64,000 nucleotides of DNA from Bacteroidota bacterium (GCA_025998875.1 AP024675.1:2267549-2331548), one strand, 5' to 3'. Counted from the first letter of the stretch, positions 1-9,557 are shown. A program made the numbers and translations. Notes: generated by a model not told the origin, from the sequence alone.

Positions 1-196
1 GGAACTTGTACATCACGAAGGGCTTGCCGTGCAGTCCAGGCCGCACCTGGCGAAAGAGGACCGGGCTGCCCAACTCCCGCCAGACCCTGAATGCGACGTA
101 AAGCATAAGGGGACCGAAGACGAGAAGCGCAAAGCAGGCCCCCACGAGGTCCATAACCCTTTTCAGGAAGGCCGATCTACCCAACCTTCGCCACAT
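1..196 (-). CDS. Undecaprenyl-phosphate sugar phosphotransferase, N-terminal fragment
   Basis: Only the first 65 residues lie in the window; the gene continues past base 1. The product starts with a basic stretch, then one hydrophobic segment (about residues 16-36), then LFRQVRPGLHGKPFVMYKF, the hallmark entry to the catalytic domain of bacterial sugar transferases (WbaP/PglC class). These transfer a sugar-1-phosphate to undecaprenyl phosphate and prime polysaccharide repeat-unit assembly at the inner membrane. I use the ATG at 196, which overlaps the end of the preceding glycosyltransferase gene by 20 bases; a later in-frame ATG (MDLVGA) is possible. It is the last visible cistron of the exopolysaccharide operon. 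Confidence 0.8.
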   Translation of the reverse strand, partial: MWRRLGRSAFLKRVMDLVGACFALLVFGPLMLYVAFRVWRELGSPVLFRQVRPGLHGKPFVMYKF

Positions 197-1400
197 GCTT
201 CAACACCTCTTCCAGTTTATCCGCTAGGCGGTTTAACGAGTGGTACTTTTCCACGTACGCCCTTCCCCGCATCCCCATGGACCAGCGTTCTTCAGGGGAC
301 AAAAGCGTTAAGCGTTTGATAGCATCGGCAAGGCCTTCCGGGCTTGCAGGAGAAACAGTTACGCCCGCCTTTGCTTCTTCCACTGGATTGAACGGCGTGT
401 TCACGCAGAAAATAACAGGTCGTGCCTGCGATAAGAAGTCAAAAAGCTTGTTCGGGCTGATCCCCCAGCGAAAAAGCGGAGAATCCCGTAGAATAAACAG
501 AAATGCATCTGCTTGTTGGAGTAATCCGTAAACGGCTCTTTTGGGCACGGGGTCTTCAAATGAAACGCTACGAAGTCCCAGCGCTTGAGCCTTTTGCATA
601 AGATTGGGTTTTTCCGGGCCGTCCCCCACGAACCGGAAACGTACTCGTTTACCCCATCCTTCCCTTTCCAAGAGGTGGGCAGCCTCTAAAGCTAGATCAA
701 GGCCGTTGGCTAAGCCATGGGCTCCTGCGTACATTACCGTGAATGGGCCGTCCGACTTAGGAGGCTGGGGAGGAGGAACAAGCTCCAAGTCTATTCCGGT
801 GGGAAGCCACACGATGCGGGATGGGTCTGCTCCCTTTTCGGCCATATGTTCCTTGGCTCCAGGCAACAAGCTGAGGATAGCCGCGGCTTTACGGTAGAGA
901 TAGCGTTCTATCGTCAACAAAGATGCGATAAAGGGATGTCTTGGGGAGAAGTTGCCGAGGTCAATAAGCGTCTGCGGCCAGAGGTCGCGTACCTCCAAGA
1001 CAAAGGGAACCTGAAAGCGATCGGCAAGCCGTTCCGCCGCCAGGGCCGCAAAAAGATGCGGGCTGGATCCGATGATTACGTCGGGTTTTCCCAATCCAGC
1101 CTTTTTGCCCAAGCGCCACATCCGGTAGGCGAATGCGGTCATATTCCACACCCGAGCAAGGGAGTTGCTTTTATACCCTGGCGTGCGAACCCAAACAAAG
1201 GGGACGCCATCCACGACTTCCCATTTCCACAGCTCTCCGGTTGTCAGGTGTTTCTCTTCTCTGCTCAGATAGTCAAAGCTTGAGGCCCAAATCGTGACGC
1301 CATGACCATGGCGGCTAAGCTCTTTAGCGAAGGTATAGTGGCGAGTTCCCCCCGCACGATCAGGAGGCAAGGCGTAGTGATTCACAATCCAGACGTTCAT
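177..1400 (-). CDS. GT4 glycosyltransferase, WbuB-like
   Basis: This 407-residue GT-B glycosyltransferase probably adds one sugar to the lipid-linked repeat unit on the cytoplasmic side. It opens with MNVWIVNHYALPPDRAGGTRH, typical of WbuB-like enzymes, and its C-terminal half carries the nucleotide-sugar binding segment ending in SPNKLFDFLSQARPVI. An open frame extends upstream to 1571, but that part lies inside the epimerase gene in another frame. The ATG at 1398-1400 overlaps the upstream stop as TAATG, which indicates translational coupling. Donor and acceptor sugars cannot be read from the sequence. Confidence 0.85.
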   Translation of the reverse strand: MNVWIVNHYALPPDRAGGTRHYTFAKELSRHGHGVTIWASSFDYLSREEKHLTTGELWKWEVVDGVPFVWVRTPGYKSNSLARVWNMTAFAYRMWRLGKKAGLGKPDVIIGSSPHLFAALAAERLADRFQVPFVLEVRDLWPQTLIDLGNFSPRHPFIASLLTIERYLYRKAAAILSLLPGAKEHMAEKGADPSRIVWLPTGIDLELVPPPQPPKSDGPFTVMYAGAHGLANGLDLALEAAHLLEREGWGKRVRFRFVGDGPEKPNLMQKAQALGLRSVSFEDPVPKRAVYGLLQQADAFLFILRDSPLFRWGISPNKLFDFLSQARPVIFCVNTPFNPVEEAKAGVTVSPASPEGLADAIKRLTLLSPEERWSMGMRGRAYVEKYHSLNRLADKLEEVLKHVAKVG

Positions 1401-2482
1401 TACCGGGATCCCCTGAGAACGTTTACAATACGTTGGACCGCTTGTCCACTGCCGTACAGATCGGTTTCCTCGCCGATCATGTGGGCGCAATGCAGTACGG
1501 TTTGGGCAATGGTGTGGGCATCCAAGGGTGAAATCAGCTGGTTCCATCCCAACTCTACTAGCTCCACCCATTCCGTCTCGGCGCGCAGGGTTACACAGGG
1601 TACCCTGTAGAAGTAAGCTTCTTTTTGCACTCCCCCGGAATCGGTGGCGATGATACGGGCGTTCTTCTCCAGCATGACCATGTCCAGGTAGCCCACGGGC
1701 TCCGTAGCCAGCACCTTCTCCAGGTAACCTTCAAACCCAAAGATCTCCGCCCGCTTGCGGGTTCTGGGGTGCACAGGGAAGACTACGGGGACCTCCCGGT
1801 GCACCTCGGCGAGGGCCTCGAGAATGACACGCAGGCGCTCTCGGTCATCTGTGTTCTCTGCCCGGTGGATGGTAGCCAGGACGTAGCCCTTAGCTTGGAG
1901 CCCCAGCCGTTCCAGAATCCGGCTTTTACGCTCGGCCTTGACCCCGTAGTGAAGGGCGGCATCGTACATCACGTCCCCCACCAGGTGGATTCTATTCTCC
2001 AGAATCCCTTCCCGCAGGAGGTTTTGCACGGCGGTTTCTGTGGGAGCGAAAAGGAGGTCTGAGGCATGGTCTGTGAGGATCCGGTTGATCTCCTCTGGCA
2101 TCCTGCGGTTGAAGGAGCGCAAACCCGCCTCCACGTGGGCCACCGGGATGTGGAGCTTCACCGCTGCCAAAGCCCCCGCCAGGGTGCTGTCCGTGTCCCC
2201 GTAGACCAGCACCCAGTCGGGTTTTTCCTTTAGGAGGACTCCTTCTATGGCCTCGAGCATTCGTCCGGTGTTTTGACCGTGGGTGCCACCGCCGATGCCC
2301 AGGTGGTAATCGGGCTCGGGTATCTCCAGCTCCTCAAAGAACACCTGGCTCATGTTGTCGTCGTAGTGTTGACCTGTGTGGACCAGTACCTCTCTTACCC
2401 CAGGTGAGGCCCGTAGCGCGCGGGACACCGCTGCAGCCTTAATGAATTGGGGCCGGGCGCCCACTACGCTGAGGATCTTCAT
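1400..2482 (-). CDS. wbpI: Non-hydrolysing UDP-HexNAc 2-epimerase, WbpI/WlbD-like
   Basis: This 360-residue enzyme inverts C2 of a UDP-N-acetylhexosamine. It has the family signatures MKILSVVGARPQFIKAAA, VHTGQHYDDNMS, VYGDTDST and HVEAGLRSFNRRMPEEINR. The segment LGIGGGTHGQNTGRML resembles WbpI/WlbD enzymes, which epimerise UDP-GlcNAc3NAcA to UDP-ManNAc3NAcA, more than housekeeping WecB. The other four enzymes of that pathway lie in the same operon, which supports the specific call. The open frame begins at a GTG six bases earlier, but the ATG at 2482 forms an ATGA overlap with the upstream gene and is preferred. A plain UDP-GlcNAc to UDP-ManNAc epimerase cannot be excluded. Confidence 0.8.
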   Translation of the reverse strand: MKILSVVGARPQFIKAAAVSRALRASPGVREVLVHTGQHYDDNMSQVFFEELEIPEPDYHLGIGGGTHGQNTGRMLEAIEGVLLKEKPDWVLVYGDTDSTLAGALAAVKLHIPVAHVEAGLRSFNRRMPEEINRILTDHASDLLFAPTETAVQNLLREGILENRIHLVGDVMYDAALHYGVKAERKSRILERLGLQAKGYVLATIHRAENTDDRERLRVILEALAEVHREVPVVFPVHPRTRKRAEIFGFEGYLEKVLATEPVGYLDMVMLEKNARIIATDSGGVQKEAYFYRVPCVTLRAETEWVELVELGWNQLISPLDAHTIAQTVLHCAHMIGEETDLYGSGQAVQRIVNVLRGSR

Positions 2483-3669
2483 GAACACCCCCGCCAGAGT
2501 TCCAGCAGTTGCTTCGCGATCCTTTCCACGTTAAATTCCTCTTCTACCCGTTTCTTCCCTGCTTCCCCAACAGCTTCAGCGTGAGCCGGGTCTTCATACA
2601 AGATCTGTATTGCTTCAGCTAGAGCTTTAGGGTCCTTGTCGGGCACCAAGAGCCCGGCCCCGTCACGGAGGAGTTCGGGGGTCCCCCCTGAATTCGTGGA
2701 GATCACAGGTATGCCATAGCTCATGGCCTCAATCAGGGAGACGGGTATGCCTTCATTGAGGCCATCCCCTAAGTCCACGCTGGGCAGGACTACGGCGTCC
2801 ACTTCCTTTTTCCGGTAGAGCTCCAGAAGCTGGTCATGGGATAAAAAGCCCAAAAAGCGCACACGATCGGCAAGTCCCAGTTCTCTTACTTGCCTTTCCA
2901 ATTCTGCGCGGAGTTCCCCCTCGCCCGCTAACCAAAGCTTTACCCGCGCGGGAAGAAGCTTCATCGCTTCAATTAGGTACCGGTGCCCCTTTCTGGGGAT
3001 AAACGAGGCTGGGCACAGCACCACATACCTTTCTCGCTGCCCGGGCGGGCTCTGGTTGGCTGAGCCGCTAGGGAGGCGCACACCTAGGTGGAGGACAAGA
3101 GTCTTCTCCCCAGGAACTCCCCTTTCCAGGGCCATTTCGCGGGTCTTCTCCGAGATGCAGCGGAAAAAACATGCCCTCTTCGCCTTTCGTCTTAAGAGGT
3201 TGTTTTCCACCACGTCCCAGCGGTGGGCGGTCAGGCTCCAAGGCACTCCAGAAACGGCACTCGCCACCATGGCCATGCTGGCCGTGGTGGCGGCCCAGTG
3301 GGCGTGGATGTGGTCTGCCTTCAGCTCCAGAGCCAAGCCCCCAAGCCAGAGCCCCTTGGGGTACACGGCGAGGTTTTTGAGTAGATGACGGGGATTAGGA
3401 GTAAGGAGAAGGCGAAGCGCCGAAAGAGCCTTTAGCGGCGTCCGCAGGAACATACCGAAGGCCCCCCTCAGCGTTCGCCAGGAGAGGAGGGGCTCGGCCA
3501 CCACCTGGTCCACGATTTCTCGGGCTTCCGGGTGGACGAGCGAACCCCTGGGGTGCATGGGTACCACCCGCACCTCCACCCCCCGGCGCAGGAGCTCCCG
3601 GACCTCCGGGTACAAGAAGGCTTCTCCGGGTCCGAAGGGGAGCGTGGAAGTGATGTAAAGCACCCTCAT
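2479..3669 (-). CDS. GT4 glycosyltransferase
   Basis: This is a 396-residue GT-B enzyme. The N-terminal half holds the DHIHAHWAATTA segment and an acceptor-side fold. The C-terminal half contains VVLCPASFIPRKGHRYLIEA, then LSHDQLLELYRKKEVDAVVLPS and the E-x7-E donor region EGIPVSLIEAMSYGIPVI. It should act on the growing repeat unit at the cytoplasmic membrane face. It overlaps both neighbours by four bases (ATGA). The protein looks Thermus-like in composition, with many Leu, Arg and Glu residues and few Asn or Ser. The sugar specificity is unknown. Confidence 0.85.
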   Translation of the reverse strand: MRVLYITSTLPFGPGEAFLYPEVRELLRRGVEVRVVPMHPRGSLVHPEAREIVDQVVAEPLLSWRTLRGAFGMFLRTPLKALSALRLLLTPNPRHLLKNLAVYPKGLWLGGLALELKADHIHAHWAATTASMAMVASAVSGVPWSLTAHRWDVVENNLLRRKAKRACFFRCISEKTREMALERGVPGEKTLVLHLGVRLPSGSANQSPPGQRERYVVLCPASFIPRKGHRYLIEAMKLLPARVKLWLAGEGELRAELERQVRELGLADRVRFLGFLSHDQLLELYRKKEVDAVVLPSVDLGDGLNEGIPVSLIEAMSYGIPVISTNSGGTPELLRDGAGLLVPDKDPKALAEAIQILYEDPAHAEAVGEAGKKRVEEEFNVERIAKQLLELWRGCS

Positions 3670-4622
3670 TCGAGCACCACCTCCGGAGGGCTTTTCAGCT
3701 TCTGATAGGCCTTGACCCCTACTGCCCGAATCCTGCAGATGGGGCTTTGTAACTGGCGTGTCCAGTCTTCGCGTACCCGGCGAAAGACTCCCGCATGCTC
3801 AGGAAAGGCAAGCTCGAGGGCGTGAAGCTGGGCGATGTGGAGCCGGTGGTAGAACGGGCTTGCTAAGGAGCCAGTAAGGTCATAAAAGGACCAGTATCCG
3901 GCGTTGTACCGGGGCAGGTAGACCACAAGGGTTTCCAGAGTTTCTCTCAAGAGGCTATGCGCTTGGGAATCCTCTTGCACTAACGAGTAGTCATAAAGCC
4001 CAAAAAGGGCGAACACCCACCCGTTAAGGATTCCGTTAATTGATGGAGAAGGCGCCTCTTCCAAAACGCATCCTTCCGGCACAGCCCGGCGCGTCCCACC
4101 CTCCTCAACTGTGCGGAGAAGCGGTTCCAGCGCCCGTCTTGCGGCCTCGAGATAGGTAGATTCCCGCGTTAAGCTCCAGGCACGCACCAAGACAGAGATG
4201 CCTTCACCCTGGGTCATGGCAGAGTAGGGGGAAGGAAGATTAAGCCCCAGCTGTGACCAAAGTGGCCACCCCCCTCGCTCGTCCTGGTTCTCTACGAGCC
4301 AATCACACAGTTTCAGGAAGAGCTCTCTTTCAACGGGGTTTTTTGTGATAACCCACATATCCCAATGACCGAGTGCTTTTTGGGCGATGGTGGTGGCGAA
4401 ATAAACCTTCCTTCCGTCTTCTGTGACATTGACCGGGATTCCCTTGTCGTCCACCGGACCACACCACCGGGTCTTGGCAGTAAGGTCGTTGAAGTAGCCC
4501 TCGAGGCGCCCAGGGGCGAAGGCCTTCCCCAGGTTTTGGGGCGCATGGTAATAGCTTCGCCCCACGAGCATTCGGGCCCAGCGAGCCGCAAGCCGGGTCC
4601 ACTTCACCGCTTGATGCCTCAT
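3666..4622 (-). CDS. D-glucuronyl C5-epimerase-like protein
   Basis: This 318-residue protein matches what is known of the C-terminal catalytic domain of heparosan/heparan glucuronyl C5-epimerases. It has GYFNDLTAKTRW, VYFATTIAQKALGHWDMW, WLVENQDERGGWPLW and YSAMTQGEGISVLVRAW, in the expected order for an alpha/alpha-barrel uronyl epimerase. There is no signal peptide and only this domain is present. The family converts glucuronyl to iduronyl residues within a polymer or repeat unit. Here it sits between two glycosyltransferases with ATGA coupling on both sides, so it probably edits a uronic acid in the repeat. Homologues in other clusters are often called only C5-epim_C proteins, and the substrate is inferred. 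Confidence 0.75.
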   Translation of the reverse strand: MRHQAVKWTRLAARWARMLVGRSYYHAPQNLGKAFAPGRLEGYFNDLTAKTRWCGPVDDKGIPVNVTEDGRKVYFATTIAQKALGHWDMWVITKNPVERELFLKLCDWLVENQDERGGWPLWSQLGLNLPSPYSAMTQGEGISVLVRAWSLTRESTYLEAARRALEPLLRTVEEGGTRRAVPEGCVLEEAPSPSINGILNGWVFALFGLYDYSLVQEDSQAHSLLRETLETLVVYLPRYNAGYWSFYDLTGSLASPFYHRLHIAQLHALELAFPEHAGVFRRVREDWTRQLQSPICRIRAVGVKAYQKLKSPPEVVLE

Positions 4623-5731
4623 TTCCACCCCGTTTTTCTCAAAAGCTTCAAGTAAAGCTCCCCGTAGGCCCGAGCAGTTTTCTGGATGTCAAAGCGTTCC
4701 AGGGCCCGTCTCCGGCCTGCCTCACCCATTTCTCTCCTCAACTCGGCATCCTGGGCCAGGCGGAGAATGGCCGCTGCCAGCGCCTCTGGGTCCTGCGGCG
4801 GCACCAGAAGGCCTGTCCGCCCATCCTCCACCAGTTCGGGCACCCCCCCCACCCGGGTGGCCACCACCGGTTTTCCTGCGGCCATGGCCTCTAAGACCAC
4901 CAGCGGCACCCCCTCCCAATCGGAAGGAAGCAGCAGCATGTCCGCCTGCGCCAAAAGCTCCGGAACATCGTTCCGCAAGCCCAATAGACACACGCGGTCC
5001 AGGAGGCCCCGTTCCCGAACCCACCGTTCCACCTCTGGCCGGAGGGGCCCATCCCCCACGAGCCAGAGTTCCAGATCGGGGTAGCGCGCCTGGGCCCGGG
5101 CGAATCCTTCCAGCAGGAGGAGATGGTTTTTTTGTGGCGCGAAGCGACCTATATGTAACAGCACCCGCTTTTCATCCTGGCGCTTTATCGGCTTATTAAG
5201 GCTTAGGAAACGCTCCGTGGGAATTCCGTTGTAGATCACGGGGGTGTTGAGCCGTTGCCCGTAAAGTGCTTTGACCGTAGCGGCCACGCCCTGGGAAATG
5301 CTCACAGGCACCACACCGAAGAGCCCAAAGGCCAGCCTGTGCACCCACTTGCCCACCGTATCGACCTCATTCTGTGCCACGTTGTGTACCGTGTGAACCC
5401 GTACAGGGACGCGGTTACGCATCACCGGAGCAAGGGCATACCGCAGCACATAGCGGTGGGTGTGGACCACCTGGGGCCTGAAATCACGGATCAGCCGGTA
5501 TAAAGGCACCATGACCCCAGGGTCTGGCCCCAGACGTTTGTTGAGAAAGAACACCTTCAGCCCCTTCTCCCGGATTTCTTCTTCCAGGATAGACCCACCT
5601 TCGGGAAAAAGGCTGACGGCCGCAACCTCAAAGCGCTCCCGGTCCATAGCCTCCATGAGATCCACCACCAGCCGCTCTGCGCCACCCGGGCCGAAGCTGG
5701 GAAGAATATGTAAGACTTTTACTTTTTCCAT
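4619..5731 (-). CDS. GT4 glycosyltransferase
   Basis: This is a 370-residue GT-B enzyme starting MEKVKVLHILPSFGPGGAER, the classic glycine-rich acceptor loop of GT4 enzymes. Further on are VHTHRYVLRYALAP, LLHIGRFAPQKNHLLLLEGF and the donor motif EGVPLVVLEAMAAGKPVV followed by GGVPELV. It is a cytoplasmic enzyme of repeat-unit assembly. Its start lies 13 bases inside the end of the polymerase gene and its end shares ATGA with the epimerase gene. The 3' half is much more GC-rich than the polymerase next to it, marking the edge of the AT-rich block. Confidence 0.85.
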   Translation of the reverse strand: MEKVKVLHILPSFGPGGAERLVVDLMEAMDRERFEVAAVSLFPEGGSILEEEIREKGLKVFFLNKRLGPDPGVMVPLYRLIRDFRPQVVHTHRYVLRYALAPVMRNRVPVRVHTVHNVAQNEVDTVGKWVHRLAFGLFGVVPVSISQGVAATVKALYGQRLNTPVIYNGIPTERFLSLNKPIKRQDEKRVLLHIGRFAPQKNHLLLLEGFARAQARYPDLELWLVGDGPLRPEVERWVRERGLLDRVCLLGLRNDVPELLAQADMLLLPSDWEGVPLVVLEAMAAGKPVVATRVGGVPELVEDGRTGLLVPPQDPEALAAAILRLAQDAELRREMGEAGRRRALERFDIQKTARAYGELYLKLLRKTGWK

Positions 5732-7149
5732 GTGCTTTCGCTCTTTGGCAAAGTACGGCTTCGCTCAGAAATTAATTTTTTCAGAACAACAAATATAATC
5801 CATGGCATAAGATAGATGCGTATCCACTTCCAGGCAAAAGAAGCACTGGTTAGGCGCATCCCGTCCAGCATAAATACTGGAAGGCTACCAGCGAAAAGAA
5901 GCAGGGATGACCAAGTTGGCTTCTTACGAAGCCGATTATACATTCTTCCAATTGTATACCCAAATAAAAACATATGAAAAAAAACACCTATCACTCCAAA
6001 GTTCAGATATGCCTCGGCAACAGGTGAAAACCCTAGCCCCCCACCAGCTTCATAGATACTTGGATAAAATGTAGTTAATCGCCACACATTTACATCAAAG
6101 CTAACCTGCCCAATAAGTCGCGCAACCAAGGGGAATGGTCCCCCCAGGGCAGCAATGTAAGAACGTCCTAACAATAGCCCTGGTCCCCCGTACTCAAGGA
6201 GCTCCAGCAAAGAAGCGGCCGGCATACGAAATTCATTGGATGCCCATGGAGCGAGCAGGTACGGATTTGCTTTTACCGAAGGCCAGACTTGAGACAAAGC
6301 ATAGATCAGTCCTTCTGAAAGGAAGAACCGCGCCAATGCGAAATACTGAGCTGCGATTATTCCCAATAAAATCCCAGCAATAACTAATGACGTGGGGAGC
6401 CTTCTATAGCCGTAGTGAAAAAGAACAAATCCAAATAGGATAGAGAATAGGAGCTGACTTCGCCTTCCGGTCATCAGTACAATTCCGGCCATGAGTCCGA
6501 AAAGAACAACGCCCAAGAGAAGCAAAAGTCTGCGACGCTGCTTAATGCCGTAGAACAATACCATAGCCGCGCCCAGAAGCCACCACTCAATGCCTGCACC
6601 AAAAACCTTTGCCTCACGAAGAATGAGAAAAAAATCCCCCCCGTACCCAGTCTCAATGTATCCTATCAGCCCGCCAAATGCATTAAAAATAGTTACTAAG
6701 GATACTGATGACAAAAACAGCAGGATCATAAAAGTCAATACAAATAGCGTTCCTGAGCTGCCTCTTAGTGATTCTATAGCCGCATAAACACTCCGATCAC
6801 TTTTTTGCTTGATAGCAGTATGCAACCCACATCGCATAGCAAGCAGCCCTAATAACTGCAAAAGTAAGTAATATATAATTACATTGTCTTCATATTCCAT
6901 GGACGCCATAAGCGGACCCAGCGCATAGAGGGTGTAGGTCAGTGGTAATAGATACGTTGGAGAGAATGCGTCACTACCCTGTATTAACACTGTACGAACC
7001 AAGGGTCTCCCTCCCACAACTATAATTGCGAGAATAAGAAGTGTCTTTACATGCATTACTGAAAGAATATAAAGCACAGCTCCTGTACAAATCACAGAAG
7101 CATACCATAGTAAAGATTGTGCTAGTGTTCTTTTATATACTGCACACAT
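5719..7149 (-). CDS. wzy: Wzy-like repeat-unit polymerase, membrane protein
   Basis: This 476-residue polytopic protein has roughly ten to twelve hydrophobic segments separated by short basic loops. One larger periplasmic loop lies about residues 280-360, with YALSQVWPSVKANPYLLAPW and GPFPLVARLIGQVSFDVNVW. That layout fits Wzy/oligosaccharide repeat-unit polymerases, which are defined by topology and context rather than motifs. It lies next to a flippase in a polysaccharide operon. Base composition is far more AT-rich than the flanking genes and rare codons such as ATA and AGA are frequent, so this gene and the flippase look separately acquired. It could instead be another O-antigen ligase-like protein. 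Confidence 0.72.
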   Translation of the reverse strand: MCAVYKRTLAQSLLWYASVICTGAVLYILSVMHVKTLLILAIIVVGGRPLVRTVLIQGSDAFSPTYLLPLTYTLYALGPLMASMEYEDNVIIYYLLLQLLGLLAMRCGLHTAIKQKSDRSVYAAIESLRGSSGTLFVLTFMILLFLSSVSLVTIFNAFGGLIGYIETGYGGDFFLILREAKVFGAGIEWWLLGAAMVLFYGIKQRRRLLLLLGVVLFGLMAGIVLMTGRRSQLLFSILFGFVLFHYGYRRLPTSLVIAGILLGIIAAQYFALARFFLSEGLIYALSQVWPSVKANPYLLAPWASNEFRMPAASLLELLEYGGPGLLLGRSYIAALGGPFPLVARLIGQVSFDVNVWRLTTFYPSIYEAGGGLGFSPVAEAYLNFGVIGVFFHMFLFGYTIGRMYNRLRKKPTWSSLLLFAGSLPVFMLDGMRLTSASFAWKWIRIYLMPWIIFVVLKKLISERSRTLPKSESTWKK

Positions 7150-7158
7150 TTCTTAAAA

Positions 7159-8448
7159 CTAACTACTAACTAATACTCTTTTTTTCACATACCTAAACAT
7201 CCAAACCTCACCCCCCAACACCGACACCGCATAAGCAACCGCTGCACCAGATGCTTGAAATGATGACGCTAGAACAAAGGCCAAAACTATCATTACCCCC
7301 AACCTCAAAACATTTACCCATGCATCTACCTGAGGCCGCATCATGGTATGCAGCAGCATCGTACCCAGACCTAAGAACACAACAGTACCCAATGCGCTGG
7401 CGGTCACAAAAAATACCGGTAATGCCCGACGGTACTCCTCGCCCAACACAATCCATTGTAGGCCCCCCAGACTGATTATTCCCAGCGCTGCAACCCCGGC
7501 GTAGTACGGCGCTATTCGCACAAGCCAGCCCAAGTACCTTTCTATCGATTCGCGTCCTTCAAGAGCAGTCACTTGCGGAAAAAGTACTGCTCGAACTGCA
7601 GTATTTAGCGTAGAGAATGCTACTGTAAAGGTCATACCTGCAGAGAAGATTCCGACTTCTTCCACAGAAGCACGAGTGGCTAGGATGAACCTTACCACGT
7701 AGGGCATGGATGTGTATGCAATACCCGATAATGCCACCCACTTGCTATACTTTATTAATTCTTCAAGGATATCCAGTTTAATACCGGACTGTATAACTTT
7801 ATACCCTCTGGGAACCACTCCAATCAACGTCAACACTAAGACCGGTGCCGTATAAGTGATCACAAGCCATGCCACTGGATTTTGAGGGAAGAATATATAT
7901 GCAACCGGCAAACCCGCAAGTCGAAGCCCGGCATATACAAAAATGTATATAGTTAGTTGTCTGAATGAGCGATAAGCCTGAAAATAAGAGTGTAAATAGG
8001 TCCAGAAGAACAAAAACCCTCCCGTAATAAGGGCTATTGCTATAAGCCGAGTGTCTGCAGAGTCAGTACCTAAGCGTGAAGATAACAAACTGCTTAGAGG
8101 CAGACATAACACGGCAAGTAGGAGAAACAGCAGACCCTTCACACCTAAAGTAGTCCCGAGGAGTATGGATTGTTTTTCCGGCTCCGCCTGATACTTGTTA
8201 AAAAGGCGAATCATGCTAAGGTTAAAGCCCAGATCACCAAAAAGGCCAACCAGAGTCGCCGTCGAAAAAGCCAGGGAAAACACACCATATCCTTCTGCGC
8301 CGAGCATTCGGGCAGCTACCACATTTACTACGAAAGCCAGCAAGTTGTTAACCGCCGTAGCAGTGCTAACCCAGAGCACAGGAGTTGCGCTCTTCTTAAG
8401 AAAGCCAAAATCCTTTCGTAAGAATACAAGTTTCTCATAAAAACTCAT
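7159..8448 (-). CDS. wzx: Wzx-like oligosaccharide flippase
   Basis: This 429-residue protein begins MSFYEKLVFLRKDFGFLKKS and continues with about twelve to fourteen transmembrane segments. Early motifs AARMLGAEGYGVFSLAFS and LGFNLSMIRLF match the polysaccharide-synthesis (Wzx/MATE-like) exporter family, which flips undecaprenyl-linked repeats across the inner membrane. An open frame fused to the aminotransferase runs upstream, but that fusion results from frameshifts there. The ATG at 8446-8448 overlaps the true aminotransferase stop as ATGA, as in the neighbours. Like the polymerase it is AT-rich. Confidence 0.82.
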   Translation of the reverse strand: MSFYEKLVFLRKDFGFLKKSATPVLWVSTATAVNNLLAFVVNVVAARMLGAEGYGVFSLAFSTATLVGLFGDLGFNLSMIRLFNKYQAEPEKQSILLGTTLGVKGLLFLLLAVLCLPLSSLLSSRLGTDSADTRLIAIALITGGFLFFWTYLHSYFQAYRSFRQLTIYIFVYAGLRLAGLPVAYIFFPQNPVAWLVITYTAPVLVLTLIGVVPRGYKVIQSGIKLDILEELIKYSKWVALSGIAYTSMPYVVRFILATRASVEEVGIFSAGMTFTVAFSTLNTAVRAVLFPQVTALEGRESIERYLGWLVRIAPYYAGVAALGIISLGGLQWIVLGEEYRRALPVFFVTASALGTVVFLGLGTMLLHTMMRPQVDAWVNVLRLGVMIVLAFVLASSFQASGAAVAYAVSVLGGEVWMFRYVKKRVLVSS

Positions 8449-9549
8449 GGACACATCAAGAACTCCATTACTTTTCTTACCACATGCCTGATCTGTCCTT
8501 CGTCGATGTATGGAATCATCGGCAGAGAAAGCACCTCCCGGGCCGCCCGCTCGGCTTCCGGGAAGGTACCTTCGGGATAGCCGTAGACCGGAAGCCGGTG
8601 GAGGGGCACCGGGTAGTACACCATGGTGCCAATTCCCTGGCTCGCCAGCTCCTCCGCCACCTCGGTCCCGCCCTTCGGGAATGCGCACCGTGTACTGGTG
8701 GAAGACATGCCCCTCTGTCAAGGGGGGCAGGACCAGGCGCGGGCACTCCCTGAAGGAGTTTGTGGTAGCGGGCGGGCCACCTCCCGGCGGTGCGGCGTTC
8801 CAAGCATCCACGTGCTTGAGCTTCACCCGGAGGAAGGCCGCCTGCAGGGCGTCCAAGCGGGAGTTGTAGCCCACCATCTCGTTGTGGTACTTCCTGCGGG
8901 AGCCGTGGGCCCGGAGCATGCGGGCCATCTCGGCCACCTCATCGCTGTTTGTGGCGATGAGCCCGCCGTCCCCGTATCCCCCCAGGTTCTTGGTGGGGAA
9001 AAAGGAGAAGGCCCCAGCGTCCCCCAGGGTACCCACCTTCCTGCCCTTGTAGGTGGCCCCGAAGGCCTGGGCGCAGTCCTCCAGAACCTTGAGGCCGTGG
9101 GAGCGGGCGATTTCCAGGATGGGGTCCATATCTGCGGGGAGGCCGTAGAGGTGCACGGGGAGGATGGCCTTGGTGCGGGGGGTGATGGCGGGGGCTATCA
9201 GGTCGGGGTTGATGTTGAAGGTCTTCGGATCTATGTCCACGAAGACCGGGGTCGCGCCCACGGCGCTGATGGCCTCGGCGGTGGCGAAGAAGGTGAAGGG
9301 GGTGGTGATCACCTCGTCCCCCGGGCCCACGCCCAAAGCCCGGAGGGCGATGACCAGAGCGTCCGTGCCCGAGTTCACCCCAATGGCGTACTTCACCCCG
9401 AGGTAAGCCGCCACCTCTTGCTCAAAGGCTTCCACCTCAGGGCCTAGGATGTACTGCCCCGAATGCATGACCCGGCGGAAGGCCTCTTCTAGCTCGGGCC
9501 AGAGGGCTTCTACCTCGGGAAGGGGGTCGTAAACGGGTATCCTCTTCAT
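8445..9549 (-). CDS. wbpE: DegT/DnrJ/EryC1 aminotransferase, WbpE/WlbC-like, frameshifted
   Basis: This is a PLP enzyme expected to aminate C3 of UDP-2-acetamido-3-keto-glucuronate. The first 250 residues are in one frame and complete: YILGPEVEAFEQEVAAYLGV, GVNSGTDALVIALRALG, VHLYGLPADMD, EDCAQAFGA and SFFPTKNLGGYGDGG, with the PLP lysine in PTKN. Between about 8640 and 8830 the reading jumps through all three frames: RYHKLLQGVP, then RLVLPPLTEGHVFHQYTVRI, then EVAEELASQGIGTMVYYPVP to the end. Recognisable family sequence on both sides of each jump, and an ATGA junction with the flippase, suggest at least three small indels in the assembly rather than decay. If real, the gene would be non-functional. 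Confidence 0.8.
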
Positions 9550-9557
9550 ACTCTCGC

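Noticed and set aside
7159-9549. A 796-residue open frame joining aminotransferase and flippase
   Set aside because: The join is caused by frameshifts. The true aminotransferase C-terminus is in another frame and ends in an ATGA overlap with the flippase start.
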